Assembly (NCBI GenBank): GCA_014898425.1
Contig: RCSZ01000015.1
Location: 1,426,001-1,490,000 of the forward strand
From: Botryotinia globosa
Lineage: Eukaryota; Ascomycota; Leotiomycetes; Helotiales; Sclerotiniaceae
Length of the DNA: 64,000 bases
Reading direction: 5' to 3'
The position numbers and the translations under genes are program-made. Numbering within the stretch: position 1 is the first letter of the stretch; every line of letters begins with the position of its first letter. A model generated the notes under the pieces. The model was not told where the DNA came from. It did not search any database and saw nothing but the letters and a program-made list of their open reading frames with translations. Below are positions 44,724-55,964 of the stretch, piece after piece.

Positions 44724-45492
44724 GTCTCTATTCACAACACTCGAACGATGATATCTACCTTCCCTATTGACAGTAGCACCCGCAATATTGGTTCAATTGA
44801 ATCCTATTTACGTTGCCTTCCTCAGCCATACTGTTCAGCTGTTCCCTCGAAACACAAAATTGATGCTTCTCTCCAGAACAAGTATATGTATTCCACAGAT
44901 TTTCAAACACTGGAAGTTGAACAGGTTGGAATGTGGAGTGCCATCCGAAGTCTCATCCCCATAGCAAAATTCAATCGTTCTTGTCTCTATGGTTATTGAA
45001 ATGAACCTAGACCATCGCAATTCGATCATCTGAAAAGACAAGCTCAGAATTATGTTCTCACCCGGCTGTCACGTGGTCGGGACAATTTCAGCTCACGCAG
45101 CTATCTCCGTACGGAGTCGGGGGAATGTTGCGCACAGCCACGGCAATTCCACCACTCAGTCTTACCTCTCTGGCACTCTTATAGTGGTGAAGTCTTCATT
45201 TGACGTAAAGGATTCGCTTCCCCTGCGCGCGTAATGTACGTTTTGTTTACATACGTGCGTAACAATGTCCCTCAAGACATTGTCCTAGAATTTGGCCTGA
45301 TCAGCGATATATCTAATTATAAGTCTGTACACGATGTCGAATTGATTAAGTATAAAATCGAGGTATGTCTCTTTGATTCAATTCCGATATCATCACTTCA
45401 TTTCACAATTCAATTACAAGAATTACAAAGTTATTTCTTCACATCACCCAGTCTTCATTTTATAAAACTCAAATAGGATTCTCATATTCAAC
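44724..45492. other. Region upstream of the SDR-like gene
   Basis: Includes the end of the plus-strand 150-codon frame (44547-44999) and a CACGTG-containing sequence at about 45069. No confident gene. Confidence 0.35.
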
Positions 45493-46332
45493 ATGTCTAT
45501 GACTACAGCCCAAGTCAACCCCTCAATCGCCCTTTTTGGTGCGACTGGTGGAACTGGACTTGCAATACTCAATGAAATCCTCTCTTCCTCATCTACCACT
45601 CACCTCAATGTTTTGTGTCGTACTCCGTCAAAACTCTCTCAATTCTCCAATAAAACAATCTACCCCAATCTTCATATCATTCAAGGCGATATTCGCGATG
45701 CCACCGCCTTAAAATCCGCCCTTATAGACCCAGCCACCAATCTCACCGTCGATATCGTTGTCTCTTCTCTAGGCATGACTCTCATCCGTGCCTCCACTTT
45801 CTCAATGAAATGGTCAGACCCAACTCTTTGTCAGGATGGTGTCAAAAGTATCTTGAGCACATTGGATTCTCTAGAACTAGAGTATGGACCAAAGAATGTG
45901 AAGACGAAAGTGATAGTGGTTAGCACAACAGGAATTAGCAAGAAAGGAAGGGATATCCCTTGTAAGATGAGACCGCTGTACAGTCTTGGAAAAACCCCGT
46001 TTGAGGATAAGATACGAATGGAGGAGGAAATTGTGAGGTGGACGGGAGAAGGAGAAGGAAAGAGGTGGATGGTGGTTAGGCCGAGTTTGTTGATTAATGG
46101 AGAAGCGAAGAGAACAGTGGTTAAGATTGGATGGGAGTTCCCTGGCGCTGGGTATAGAAAGAGTGAAGATGAGCGAGGAAACAATGCGGCGGAAAAGGTG
46201 GAAGAAGAGGATAACTTGGAGATCGGGTATCAGATCACTCGAGGAGGGGTTGGAAAATGGATTTATGAAGAAGGCATTCGAAACGGAGGGAGGAGCGAAT
46301 GGGAAGGAAGGTTTATGAGTTTGACATATTGA
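45493..46332 (+). CDS. Atypical short-chain dehydrogenase / NAD(P)-binding protein
   Basis: Single exon, 279 residues. The N-terminal Rossmann fold has the glycine motif GATGGTGLAILNE right after the first strand. Then come LNVLCRTPSKL, a dinucleotide-specificity strand, and GDIRDATALKSAL, the NmrA/atypical-SDR second motif. VIVVSTTGISKKGRD and a WMVVRPSLLINGEA strand match extended/atypical SDRs that lack the Tyr-x3-Lys pair. The function may be redox-sensing or isomerase-like; the substrate is unknown. The C-terminal part is Glu/Gly-rich. The ATG is within MSMTTAQVNPSIALFG; the Met two codons later is an alternative start. Confidence 0.8.
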   Translation: MSMTTAQVNPSIALFGATGGTGLAILNEILSSSSTTHLNVLCRTPSKLSQFSNKTIYPNLHIIQGDIRDATALKSALIDPATNLTVDIVVSSLGMTLIRASTFSMKWSDPTLCQDGVKSILSTLDSLELEYGPKNVKTKVIVVSTTGISKKGRDIPCKMRPLYSLGKTPFEDKIRMEEEIVRWTGEGEGKRWMVVRPSLLINGEAKRTVVKIGWEFPGAGYRKSEDERGNNAAEKVEEEDNLEIGYQITRGGVGKWIYEEGIRNGGRSEWEGRFMSLTY

Positions 46333-47001
46333 TTTTCTTGGGTTTCTTTGTTGCAGGCGTTGTTCGTTAGCTTCTTTACCCTAAATACTCTGTTCCTCGG
46401 CAAGATTCGATCTTTGAGCTATATAATTTAGCATACTTTCTTTTTAGACAGTTATTATTATCTTTCAAAGCCATAATTAACACTATAGCTCTATTTCCTA
46501 GTGGCTCATGATATTCAGAGAGAATTGTAAATTGTCTATAAATATGGGAGCCACTCGACTTCCATTTCTGACAGTACTCGTGTACACGAATTCTGGCACC
46601 CGGTTACGAACTGGTTATAGATCATTCTTAACATGCGAATTTAAGAAGAATTTTGTTTTATTGTATTCTGAAAATCCACGGACAGATCAAGTATTGCTTA
46701 ACTACCTAGGTAGTCACTAAAGACCTAGCTATAGTTGTAGAAATTAACATGCACCAAAAATGTTGTTTCTTTTCGCTTATGCAAAATAACTCAATCATAT
46801 ATGAGTTTCACTTGTCTGAATGGTACAAAATATTACTGAGTCTGGACTCTGGAGTAACCATTCAAAAAATAGACTACTACTCTTTTCTCATCTACGTAAG
46901 GCTCATTAACAGTATCCATCCCGACCAGCTCACGATAACCCACAGCCACTCGACAGACTTAGCCACCATATCATCGCTCCATTCCACATCATTTTCTCTT
47001 T
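46333..47001. other. Convergent intergenic region with palindrome
   Basis: 3' ends of the SDR-like and IFI6-like genes. Contains the second copy of ACTACCTAGGTAGT at 46701-46714. ATG ORFs of 70 and 94 codons (46508, 46749) have no motif, and the second overlaps the real gene. Confidence 0.4.
46701..46714. repeat. 14-bp perfect palindrome ACTACCTAGGTAGT, second copy
   Basis: Identical to 28761-28774, 18 kb away; both copies are intergenic. Confidence 0.9.
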
Positions 47002-47604
47002 CTAGACTCTCCACTTCGCAATCAAGTAAATAATAATCATAGCTAAGCCCAACGCAGCGATCCCAATAACAACACCATTAATCATCACAAGCCCGAAACC
47101 TCCCATACCGGCGCTTTGTAATACCGCAAATACACTACCAGCAGTGATGTTTCCGAGCATCGCCTGAATGAGTGAGGCTATGGATCCTAAGGTAGGCCTG
47201 CGTTAGTCGACTATCTCGGAAGAAAGAGCAGCTTGAAAAGATAATCAACAGGGGATGAATGATGGAGGAGTTAGAAGATTTGAGATTCAATTACCAGAAA
47301 CAGGACCTAAGATCATAAAACCCAAGAGAGTAAGAAATGGCGCAGTAACAATGCCAGGCCAGATAATAACGGCGATGCTCAGAATCCCAAGGGCTATTGG
47401 AAGTGGGTGCTCGCAGATGAATTGGAAAGAGCGTGAGATGAAGGGCCGCGCATGATTACGGTATAGACGATTGATTGTGGAGATGATGCCCTCGAGTGTT
47501 GGCCTGACTTCACGATGGAACCATCTTTTGAAGCCGAAAAAGGTAGAAGTTAAGGACGTCAGTATTTTGCAGCCACCTCTAATCGTTGAGACAAAACTGG
47601 GCAT
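47002..47604 (-). CDS. Interferon-induced 6-16/ISG12-like membrane protein
   Basis: Exons 47604-47295 and 47186-47002 join to 164 residues in frame across a 108-bp intron. The C-terminal half is hydrophobic and Gly/Ala-rich: PLPIALGILSIAVIIWPGIV, LTLLGFMILGPVSGSIASLI, GSVFAVLQSAGMGGFG and VMINGVVIGIAALGLAMIII. The pattern (LGF...GP..GS.A..IQ...GN...GS.FA.LQSAGMGG) is that of the Ifi-6-16 family, whose animal members sit in mitochondria or ER and affect apoptosis. The ~60-residue basic N-terminus (RGGCKILTSLTSTFFGFKRW) is fungus-type. Role in fungi is unknown. Confidence 0.82.
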
Positions 47605-49602
47605 TTTAAGTATTGATTGATTGTTGGGTTTGTTTTTGAGGGACTTGTATCAACATACAAGTTAATCGAGAGTGGACGAGGTACAATACACGTTGTGCTT
47701 GGAATCACTCGAGTGTAGGACTTGGGATCATATCTTTATAGATATATAGGGGTTTCTGGAGCGTGAGACCATACGATGACTTTCTAGATGGCTCAGACCC
47801 TTTCCTAATATCTGACTGATGTAATAAAAGTTCTGTCGATCCACAATCTTCTCTCGAAACCTTCGACCGTGTAGTTATGCATGCTTCCATTACCGACATC
47901 TGATTATGTTTTACAATGCAGTTTTCGTTAGCCCAAAAGTAAACATTTGCAGCTTTAAGGGATCCTGTTTCATGGACTCATCTGTTTGTTACGGAAAGTC
48001 ACTTTCGGAGAAATGTGTGTTTGTAGCAAGGGTCGACCAGCTGCTTACTTCTTAGGAGATATACGCACATGCTCTAGGACAAAGAAAATCCTGTTACTCC
48101 TGACCAAGTTGAAAACTGCATGTCCTCTATGCTGAGGTCTCATCCACAATGCACAGTTCCTTTCCGATCTCCCGTGCGGAAAGCTGCATCACGGCCCAGG
48201 ATCGCGCGTTTGAAAATTGCAGTTTAGAGATCAAATAAGCTTCACTCTTCTATTTCCTTTGTCCAAGTCCTCGCGGACCTTGTTGGATATCTATCATAGC
48301 GTTTCTACATTTTGAAGCGAGCGCAGAAAGATCACTTGCACAAACGGCCAGATAGAATTTCGGGGCATTTATCATCCTCATTGAAATCGCTATCTGAGAT
48401 TCCATAGTTTTCAACTCGTTCATCTTAAGGAATTAAGATATAATACCAGGGACTACATGGCTTGGAACGTCGAAACCCTTACTAAGAGGCAAGGAACTGA
48501 GAACAAGCGCAAAACAAGCCGAAGTCCCCGATGAAGAACTACTGGATTGGTAACAGGAAGGACAGGAGCTTCGTCATTATAAATTACTAATGGATCTGGA
48601 CATTGGAGTCATAATATTCTGTAGATAGATTGTAGGAAGAATCGATGATGGGAAATTTGCATTGCTTGTTGCAGATATGTGATTCTACAGTATTAGAAGA
48701 ATTGCAATCCGCACGTGGTGCGACTATAATTGAAATGGTCACCGCACATGGGGCAGGGGTTGAAAGGGAGTGGAGGAATGGATAAATTATGACTACGGTT
48801 GCTGACAAGGTTTTGGAAATCAAGTCCCGAATGGGAAATTAGTCGAGGTTAACGAGCGGATAGAAAAGTGATAGAATTCCCATGCATCAAAGTCACCTCT
48901 AATGACGAAATATACTGTGATCAACGCCAAAGCCATGCATCAAAAAAAAAACTTGGAAGGATGATGTGGCGGGTGTTGGTGGCACTGAGACCTTCTGTGA
49001 GAGGATGAAGGGGTCCAGCTCGGTTAGGGACATCAGTTGGCCAAGGATGTCAGTTACACTAGTTACCAATCACCCCAGTCAAGAAGTCTCTTGTTGCATA
49101 TCGCAGAGTGTGTGGTTCCGCGGGGTAATGACTGAGCACATACATATACATATATTGATATTTCATTCAACTTTCCTAATAACATGATCAAGTAGTTTAA
49201 GGATGAATAATTTTCAGCTAATTCGTGTGAACTTTCAGGTAAAACGTTACAATTGGAAATCAATCGTGGCACCATAGAATGTAGTTATGCTTCTAAAGTC
49301 AAAAGTTCTTCAATATTGGATGGAAGCTTGCATCTGCTTTGCTAGCGTGTAGTAATCAATACCTTCATCGCATTTTTCCAGTTTTCACTATCGCTCACAA
49401 GCAGTACCATTTAACTATTGATACCCGACCCGGAGCATACTACTTCGTCAATTATTTGTAATTATTTTATCCTAAATTTCGAAAACAGTAATTGAAGAAA
49501 AAAGAAGATTCCCATTTATTTAGTATATCATATCGAGTACAAATATGTTTAGCCATAAAACCCTTCCCCGAATACCGTAGCAGAAATAAGTCGCTAAAAC
49601 TT
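47605..49602. other. 2-kb intergenic region between two leftward genes
   Basis: No supported gene. A 78-codon frame at 48587-48823 (-) starts with TTG. Short ORFs elsewhere carry no domain. It contains the IFI6-like gene's promoter and the APL1 3' UTR. Confidence 0.4.
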
Positions 49603-52135
49603 TCAATTAAACATAAGCAAATCACCGTTGGAACCCTGTCCTACTGCAGGTTGATAAACTTGCTCGGGTGCGTTCTGATTAACCACATATTGCATCTCGC
49701 CTCTACCAACGGCAGGACTACCACCGAATCCTTCGTCCTGTCCATTCAAGTTCATGCTTGCCATTTGCTGGCCAACACCGGCAAAGAACGCATCTGCTGC
49801 ATCGACTGCTGCAGCGAGATCACCTTGTCCACCAGGCTTCATCATAGGTTGGGAGTTTCCAAATGCAGAAAGTGATTTCTGAGCGTCCAAATTCCCATTT
49901 GGAAGATGTTGCTTTTGTAGAGCGGGCGAGTCTGTAAGGCGACGTGGGCGAGCGGAACGGAATACTTGCTGGACAGGTTTCAGGTAAACAGTAGCGAGAG
50001 TTCCAACGTTAAGGCACATCTCCTCAAGAGTGGCAGGGTCGAGTTTCTCCGATTCAGCTGTGATCGGAGGCTTTTCACCCATAACAATAGCTTTGGCTGT
50101 GGCCATATCTGAAGATAGCAGACGCCAGTACATGTAGCCTCTGTCCCGCAAATCTGGGTTATCTGTGTCTTCTGTGGCCCATTTCAATACTTTAGGAACC
50201 AATTCTTGCCCTTTTGTTGGCCTTTGAATGAACAGTTTAACGGTCGCCGTGAGAAGAGCAAGCTGAACTTCCACTGGCTCATCCGCGAATGAATAGAGAA
50301 AATCTTCAAGTAATACATCGGAGTTTTCTATCCGTGAGGCATATTGTCCGATAACCCAAATCATGGCAGCCTTGGCTTCGGGTTCATCTAGCGAATCCAA
50401 ATTCTCGCACAATGTACCAATTATGGACTCGTACTGATTAGGGTACTTTCTGAATATGTTTCGAATTACCACTGTTGCTTCTTGCACAATGTATGTGACC
50501 TTTGTGGCGACTAGCTCTAGCAACGTATTAATACACTGTCTAGCCGCAGGCTCGATTTTGATTGCAAGCTTTCCGATTGCTCGGACTGATTTGCGGACGA
50601 AGTGAACATCAATTTCTGTGGCATATTCTCTCAATTCGGTAAGCACCTCTTGGATATTCTTTTCGTTCGCCAACATGAAGATCAACTCCAGCTTGGTAAC
50701 TTTGACATAAATTGGGTCATTATATTTGCAAAAGAATACTCGAATATCGTTGCGTAGAACTTCCGGCCTTCTTTGTAATATTAACAGTGCATTCCGTAAT
50801 GCGAGATATTGAACCTCTGGACCCTTCGCCAATAGAGTGACTAAAGGGGGCGAGAGCTTCCGGCATAATGCCGAAATTTGCTTTTGATCATTAATGTAGT
50901 TCATGAGGTACAAAACTACTCTTATGCATGTAAGAACGACTGCAGAATTTGAATGTGATAAACGTGGAGATATGCGCTCCGCTAGCAATAAGGCCTCAGA
51001 GGACTCTTGTGGAACATACGACATCAAGGCTTCCAAGATATATGTTTGGCCCCACCTGGTTGGTAATGTTAGGTCGTTCAATGGAAAATTGGAGAGTAGG
51101 ATGCTTACTCGGAACAGTCTGGGAGGATTTGAACCATCTTAGAGGCATTGCCATAGTCAATAGTTAACTTGATAGCATCACTCCTCTCCCAGATATCCAT
51201 CAAGCTGGCCAATGCACTAGCCACAACCGTCGGGTTATCGTCCCTCAACATCGAATTTAATCTGTCGATTAGATCTGAGCCCTCAACCAAGTGCCTATCG
51301 TGATCGTATAATTTTGCGACACAGAAAGCTGCCGTCTTGCGAACATACGGGTCTGCGTCTCGAAGGAGTTGCTTTGTAGGTGGTACTGTAGCTTCGACAA
51401 AATCTCGAACGTGAATGTATGACATCGTGCGCAATGCAAGAGCTCTGACAAGAGGATTAGAATCATTCATATCCTGGTCCGCAATGGTTAGTTTCAGCAG
51501 AGAAGTGCGGAATTTGGAACTTGCCTCTTGCAAAGTAGGTAAAGCCTTGACAGCGACATCTGGTTTCATACGAGCATAATTGACCAGAAACAGGAAACAC
51601 CTACTTTTGTGTTAGTTATTCATTCGCGCGACTTTCAATATAATTAGTCAACCCACATCTTCTTAATCTCCAAGCTGGGTATTTGCATACACCCAACAAT
51701 ATCTGGAAACAAAGCGACCATATCATTGTTGCTCATGGTCATGTTGGCTACAATCTTCTTCAAAGCGATCTTCTTCGCGGCATGGTTCTTGTCTTTCTTT
51801 CCACCACTATTCAATTCCAATCGTAGTTCCGCGACTTTGCCCTGTGGAGAACGATTATAAAGTGAGCCAACTGATCCATATCCGGTTGGTGGTATATAGG
51901 AAGGTAGAAACATAATGGCAGGGTGCGCCTTCATTGTGAACTCCAAGATGATTGAAATCTTGCAAAGCATAAGACCCCAAGCATCTTAGGTGCTACAAAT
52001 ATGCAACAAATCGGGCGAGCACATGAAAGGAAGTTGAGGCGCAAATGATATATAATAAACTGTGAAATTGTATGATAATTGATCCAAGTGACATACCCTT
52101 GCAAAGAGCTTCGCATCTCCCCCGCCTGAGCTCAT
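49603..52135 (-). CDS. APL1: Beta subunit of the AP-2 clathrin adaptor complex, no appendage domain
   Basis: Large HEAT-repeat chain of the plasma-membrane adaptor. Five exons: 52135-52097, 51841-51657, 51600-51525, 51473-51109 and 51055-49603, totalling 705 residues, in frame. Blocks are GKVAELRLELNSGGKKDKNH, ALFPDIVGCMQIPSLEIKKM, NPLVRALALRTMSYIHV, DPYVRKTAAFCVAKLYDHDR, EWGQTYILEALMSYVP and KAAMIWVIGQYASRIENSDV. The trunk ends near residue 590. A Gly/Gln/Asn-rich tail replaces the hinge and ear. KKIVANM and the ALPTL stretch favour AP-2 (Apl1) over AP-1 (Apl2, usually KDVS..FPDV); AP-1 is the alternative. The intron 51524-51474 has GC-AG ends. The first intron (255 bp) is long, and another tiny exon could hide in it. 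Confidence 0.88.
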
Positions 52136-52675
52136 GATGTGCGAGCCTCAATCCCTTTGTGTATATGGTGACTTTGTCGCTGTACCTTTGATCGTACACG
52201 AAACCCTCCCAGTTCAATCTCGTAAGAAATGCGTCGACCACTGAGATCGTTTGTTTCCCAAGCCGGCACCACAGGGTAAATCGACAATGCGCCACAATCA
52301 CGGGCAGTATAGTATTCGAGTTTGTCGCAGATATCTCTCCATCGACTTGAGGAATTTTGAATTTCGCAGATATTATTTATCAAATATAAATACAATGTTT
52401 GTAATTCGTGTAACTCAGTATGGATTTTGAGAACGACGTGAAGTAAAGATCACCTAAAGGGGTGGCTCTAGTAAGCTCGGGATCGCGGATTTAAGCTAGC
52501 GTGGGAAGCTTGTTCCATCAAGAGTGTACCGCTTCCTTGCTATCTGCTAGGTAGGCTAATATATTTGTGGTTTCTGCCTTAATACCTGATTTGACACGGC
52601 GTTCGACGACGACAATCTACAAAGAATACGAGGCTACTCTATTATCCTTCAACCGCCGAAACGTTATTTATTAAA
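52136..52675. promoter_or_regulatory. Divergent promoter region APL1 / EMC4
   Basis: 540 bp between two outward-facing start codons. No ORF is supported. Promoter function is inferred from position. Confidence 0.45.
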
Positions 52676-53340
52676 ATGGCGGAGCTCGCGATTTCACCAC
52701 CTCCCCCTCCCCCTCAATGGGTTGTAGATCTTAATACTCCACCATTATCGAAGCCAAAATCAGCAGGTATTCCAGATCCTCCAGGATACACAGCTTCCTC
52801 TTCTTCAAGCCGAGTATGTTATTTCCAACCTATATACTATTGACCGTCTGCTGAAAATGGTGTTCTCCAGAAACAAACCACCAAAACTCCACGACAACCT
52901 CCGACTCCCGCTGAAATGGATACACTGAAGATCAAGAAAGCATGGGAAGTGGCTTTGGCCCCTGTCAAACAACTTCCAATGACGGCGATTATGATGTACA
53001 TGTCAGGAAACTCTCTTCAAATATTTTCCATCATGATGGTGGTTATGGCATTCAAGAATCCTCTGATGGGGCTTATGGCTACAAACCAAGCATTTGAACG
53101 TTTTGAGAGTGAAGGAACAAGAGGAAAATTGGGTGTTGTTAAACTGGCATATGTTGCATGCCAAGTGATAGCTTTGGCGCTAGGAATATGGAAGGTTAAT
53201 GGAATGGGACTATTACCGTAAGTTGTCTGTACAAATGACTCGGGATAAAATTCTAATGGCACTGCAGTACTACAAGGTCGGATTGGTTGGCTTGGGAGAC
53301 GGCAAGGGATCCTCTAGAACGAGCTATTCCAGCTTTCTGA
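52676..53340 (+). CDS. EMC4: ER membrane protein complex subunit 4
   Basis: EMC inserts tail-anchored and multi-pass proteins into the ER. Exons 52676-52813, 52871-53217 and 53268-53340 close in frame at 185 residues. A Pro-rich start (AISPPPPPPQWVVDL) is followed by a cytosolic segment (LKIKKAWEVALAPVKQLPM). Next come the EMC4 signature FMxWMSG-like TAIMMYMSGNSLQIFSIMMV, a second hydrophobic segment (LAYVACQVIALALGIWKVNG), and the splice-joined end GLLPTTRSDWLAWE. This tail (P.T.SDWLAW) is the most conserved part in fungi and confirms exon 3. Confidence 0.95.
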
Positions 53341-53923
53341 GGTATTTGGCTTGAGACGAATGCACGTTATGGCGTTAGGATACCATGGAACTATGAAAAA
53401 TAAAGCATGTCAGGGCTTATGTGTCGCGATGATGTAACAGAAGTCTCGTGAGCGATCGTTCAAACGAGATAGTACCAATTTCAAACAAAACACAGCACAG
53501 AGACTATCAGCGACATATATGCGCAGAGTGATGAACGGTGTTACTTTATCAGAATATTGAAACATGCACTCATTTGAGGTACGCCGCAGCACAAATCTCC
53601 CATGCTAATGCATCCTGATGGATCCCACCCCAAATTCGATGTCAAATGATAGTCTTAAAACTCTGGAGAGACAAAATCGCATTCATGCCATAAATCTATC
53701 TGCAAGTGCAGACACAGATTTCCCTCGATACATCGCACTGACTGCCCTTAAATCTTATCTCCATATTTCGACCAACTAGATGTGCCTGGCTCTCGTTGCG
53801 ATTCCATATTGTGCCTGCCTCTATGTTCGTTGAGAGTGTAATTCGAGATTTTGAATGCCTTCGATCGTGCATGATATCTCCCCCAATCCGATTTCGCGAA
53901 ATACCTGTCGACCAGCACTGTCC
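53341..53923. other. Convergent region EMC4 / Cys-rich small gene
   Basis: 3' flanks. No coding signal seen. Confidence 0.4.
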
Positions 53924-54249
53924 TTAAATATCATTTACTTTTCTGGTAGATTTTACTGCCGAAGTTTCCTTTAACTGCGACTCCAACGCTTCCTTTACTT
54001 TATCAGTGTCTATGAAGTCCTCCATCAACAACTGTAATCGCGTTACGCTGCATTCATCGCATTTTTCATGAGAGCATTTGCTACATTTGTCCGACTTCAT
54101 CTTATTACGTTCACCGCACTTGAATCTCAGGTCAGCATATCATTAGCCTCTTGTATTATTCTTGGGAATAAACTCACCCCTTGATTATCCCTCGATGCGT
54201 TATTACAGCACATCCACATTGTGTCGCTGATGCTTGAAAAGTAAGGCAT
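53924..54249 (-). CDS. Small Cys-rich protein with CxxCxHxxCxxC zinc-binding candidate motif
   Basis: Exons 54249-54178 and 54118-53924 join phase 0 over a 59-bp intron (GTGAGT donor, TTCAAG acceptor) to 88 residues. Cys14-Cys15 and Cys25 are followed by the KCSKCSHEKCDEC motif: Cys36, Cys39, His41, Cys44 and Cys47 spaced CxxCxHxxCxxC. That is a ribbon-like zinc site seen in many unnamed fungal proteins. A Leu/Glu/Lys-rich helical tail ends TRKVNDI. No signal peptide. Not recognised as a named family; regulatory or nucleic-acid-binding roles are guesses. The acceptor at CTGAG 11 bp upstream would break frame. Confidence 0.5.
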
Positions 54250-55038
54250 GTTGTTTGGCAACTCTTATACTACTTGCTGACTGTAAAATGTCTTGTAAAG
54301 TTTATTATCAGTCTGGATGAACTTTCCGTCGTTGTATATCGTCTGCAAAGTGATACTTTCAAGGGGTCTGGAGTAATATTCTTCGAAGCTTACCTATATT
54401 TTGCATCATAAAGTGATGGTGGGAAGCTAGTTCTAGCCTACGGTTAACTTGTAGGTTAGGTGCTGGTTGAACATGTTTAGTACGGCCGTGAATAACTTTA
54501 ATCTTTAGATCTATCCTTTGTATAGAGGACAATCACCAATTGATTTTATATACTGCAGTGAGATTGAATACATGTTAGATGGTGGAATCGATAGGGTAGC
54601 CAAGCAATAACAGAGCCTAGATTTACTTATTATCAAGATTGAAAATTGTTCAACCTCCAACCTCATTGATGTATCGAGAGGCGTCCCGTAGATTTCGATT
54701 CATCAAAGTAGGTAGCGAAGGTTAAATCTGCGGTGATCAATAGTATTGTCTGAAAATTGTCATTTGGTATCAAAGCTTGCCCAGGGACGTCATAATGTAA
54801 GTTTCCCCTTCAAACTCACCAAGCGATCGTTGTTTTCTCAACGTTTGTAAATTCTCAGCTTTGTCTCTCCAATAGGGTAAATGAGGATTTCCTTGACAAT
54901 ATAACTTGTGACCGTACGTGTGTAAAAGCATTTTAGTTTCATCAACCTTGCCGTTAACGCATGCCATTTTCCATTCCCTCGATCACCCACAGTTCCAATC
55001 TGAATTGAGAACATTTTTTCAATTTAGATTGAAAGTAC

Positions 55039-55048
55039 TATATAAAAG
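55039..55048 (+). promoter_or_regulatory. TATA box candidate TATATAAAAG
   Basis: Strong TATA consensus followed by a CT-rich leader and short basic ATG ORFs (about 55121 and 55142), but no good long ORF. It may drive a small or noncoding transcript. Confidence 0.3.
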
Positions 55049-55846
55049 AACCCTAATCTTTTTCTTCAGTTTCTCAAGAAAAGCTCAAAGACTTCTCATT
55101 TCGTTCCACAGTAATTTTTGAATGCCAAAAAAGCTTCACAGATGAAACGCAGCTCCTTTATCTTGTCGAAGAGAATATTTTTCAATGTGGTTGGTCTCAG
55201 CAATCGACATTTTATATGCATATAAAGTCATATGCATGTTGCGGGTTGGCTAATGAGTGTGTATGTGCTCGAACTACTTACAAGCTCAGATCTAGCCGAA
55301 TTTCCTGCGCAATCGATATCATCTGAAGCTTACAACCAGATACGTTCACGGAACCTTTTTCCCGCTCTAGATACCTGTGATAAGTATTGCGAAATGATGG
55401 TTCTTGCATTTTCGTAATCTCCGCCCCAGGAATACTCATACCCAGTACCCCCTCGCTTAGTGATATTGAGTGTATGGATCAATCTTCTATTTCTACCTGG
55501 TCATGTATCGGTGGTCTTAGCAGACCAAATGCGTGATTACCGGTTATTATAATGAATATTTTTATGTCAGAGAGTCTGTGGATAGATTCTTGGACAGTGT
55601 TAAACATATTCTGTTTTGCAAGCTGAGTCTGGAAACTTCTAGTTAAAGAACCAACGAAAGTTTTCGGAAGTGTGAATATCCATCCAGGTCGTAGTTGTGA
55701 AACAATATTGCAATACTTGATGGGTCTGTGAAATGGACAGCTTGCTACAGAGACGGAGTGCCTGATGAAATCTAAGAGCGACAATGAAAACCCCCTTTCC
55801 CATATTAATTCACTTGTTCTGCCAAATAATGAATGATATTTGAGTC

Positions 55847-55854
55847 TATATAAA
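55847..55854 (+). promoter_or_regulatory. TATA box candidate TATATAAA upstream of the small membrane protein
   Basis: Lies about 118 bp before the start codon at 55965, with a pyrimidine-rich start-site-like stretch after it. Supports a real transcript on the plus strand. Confidence 0.45.
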
Positions 55855-55964
55855 CCTCTGCTATGACGTTTAATTAATCTTAACTCCAGCCTGGTCCAGC
55901 CAGGACTCAACAGTATAAACAACTCAATTTTTCAACGGGTCTCGTCCAACAAAAATGCCTTACA

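Larger units (their letters stand above)
54250..55954. other. 1.7-kb region with weak small ORFs
   Basis: A 65-residue ATG ORF at 54770-54967 (-), starting MACVNGKVDETKMLL, and a 61-residue one at 55232-55417 (+) are open but lack domains. Two TATA boxes sit at 55039 and 55847 (+). The 55479-55922 (-) frame begins at TTG and is probably a shadow. Confidence 0.35.

Noticed and set aside
55479..55922. 147-codon minus-strand frame
   Set aside because: Begins at TTG, no motif, and lies over the TATA box and leader of the plus-strand microprotein.
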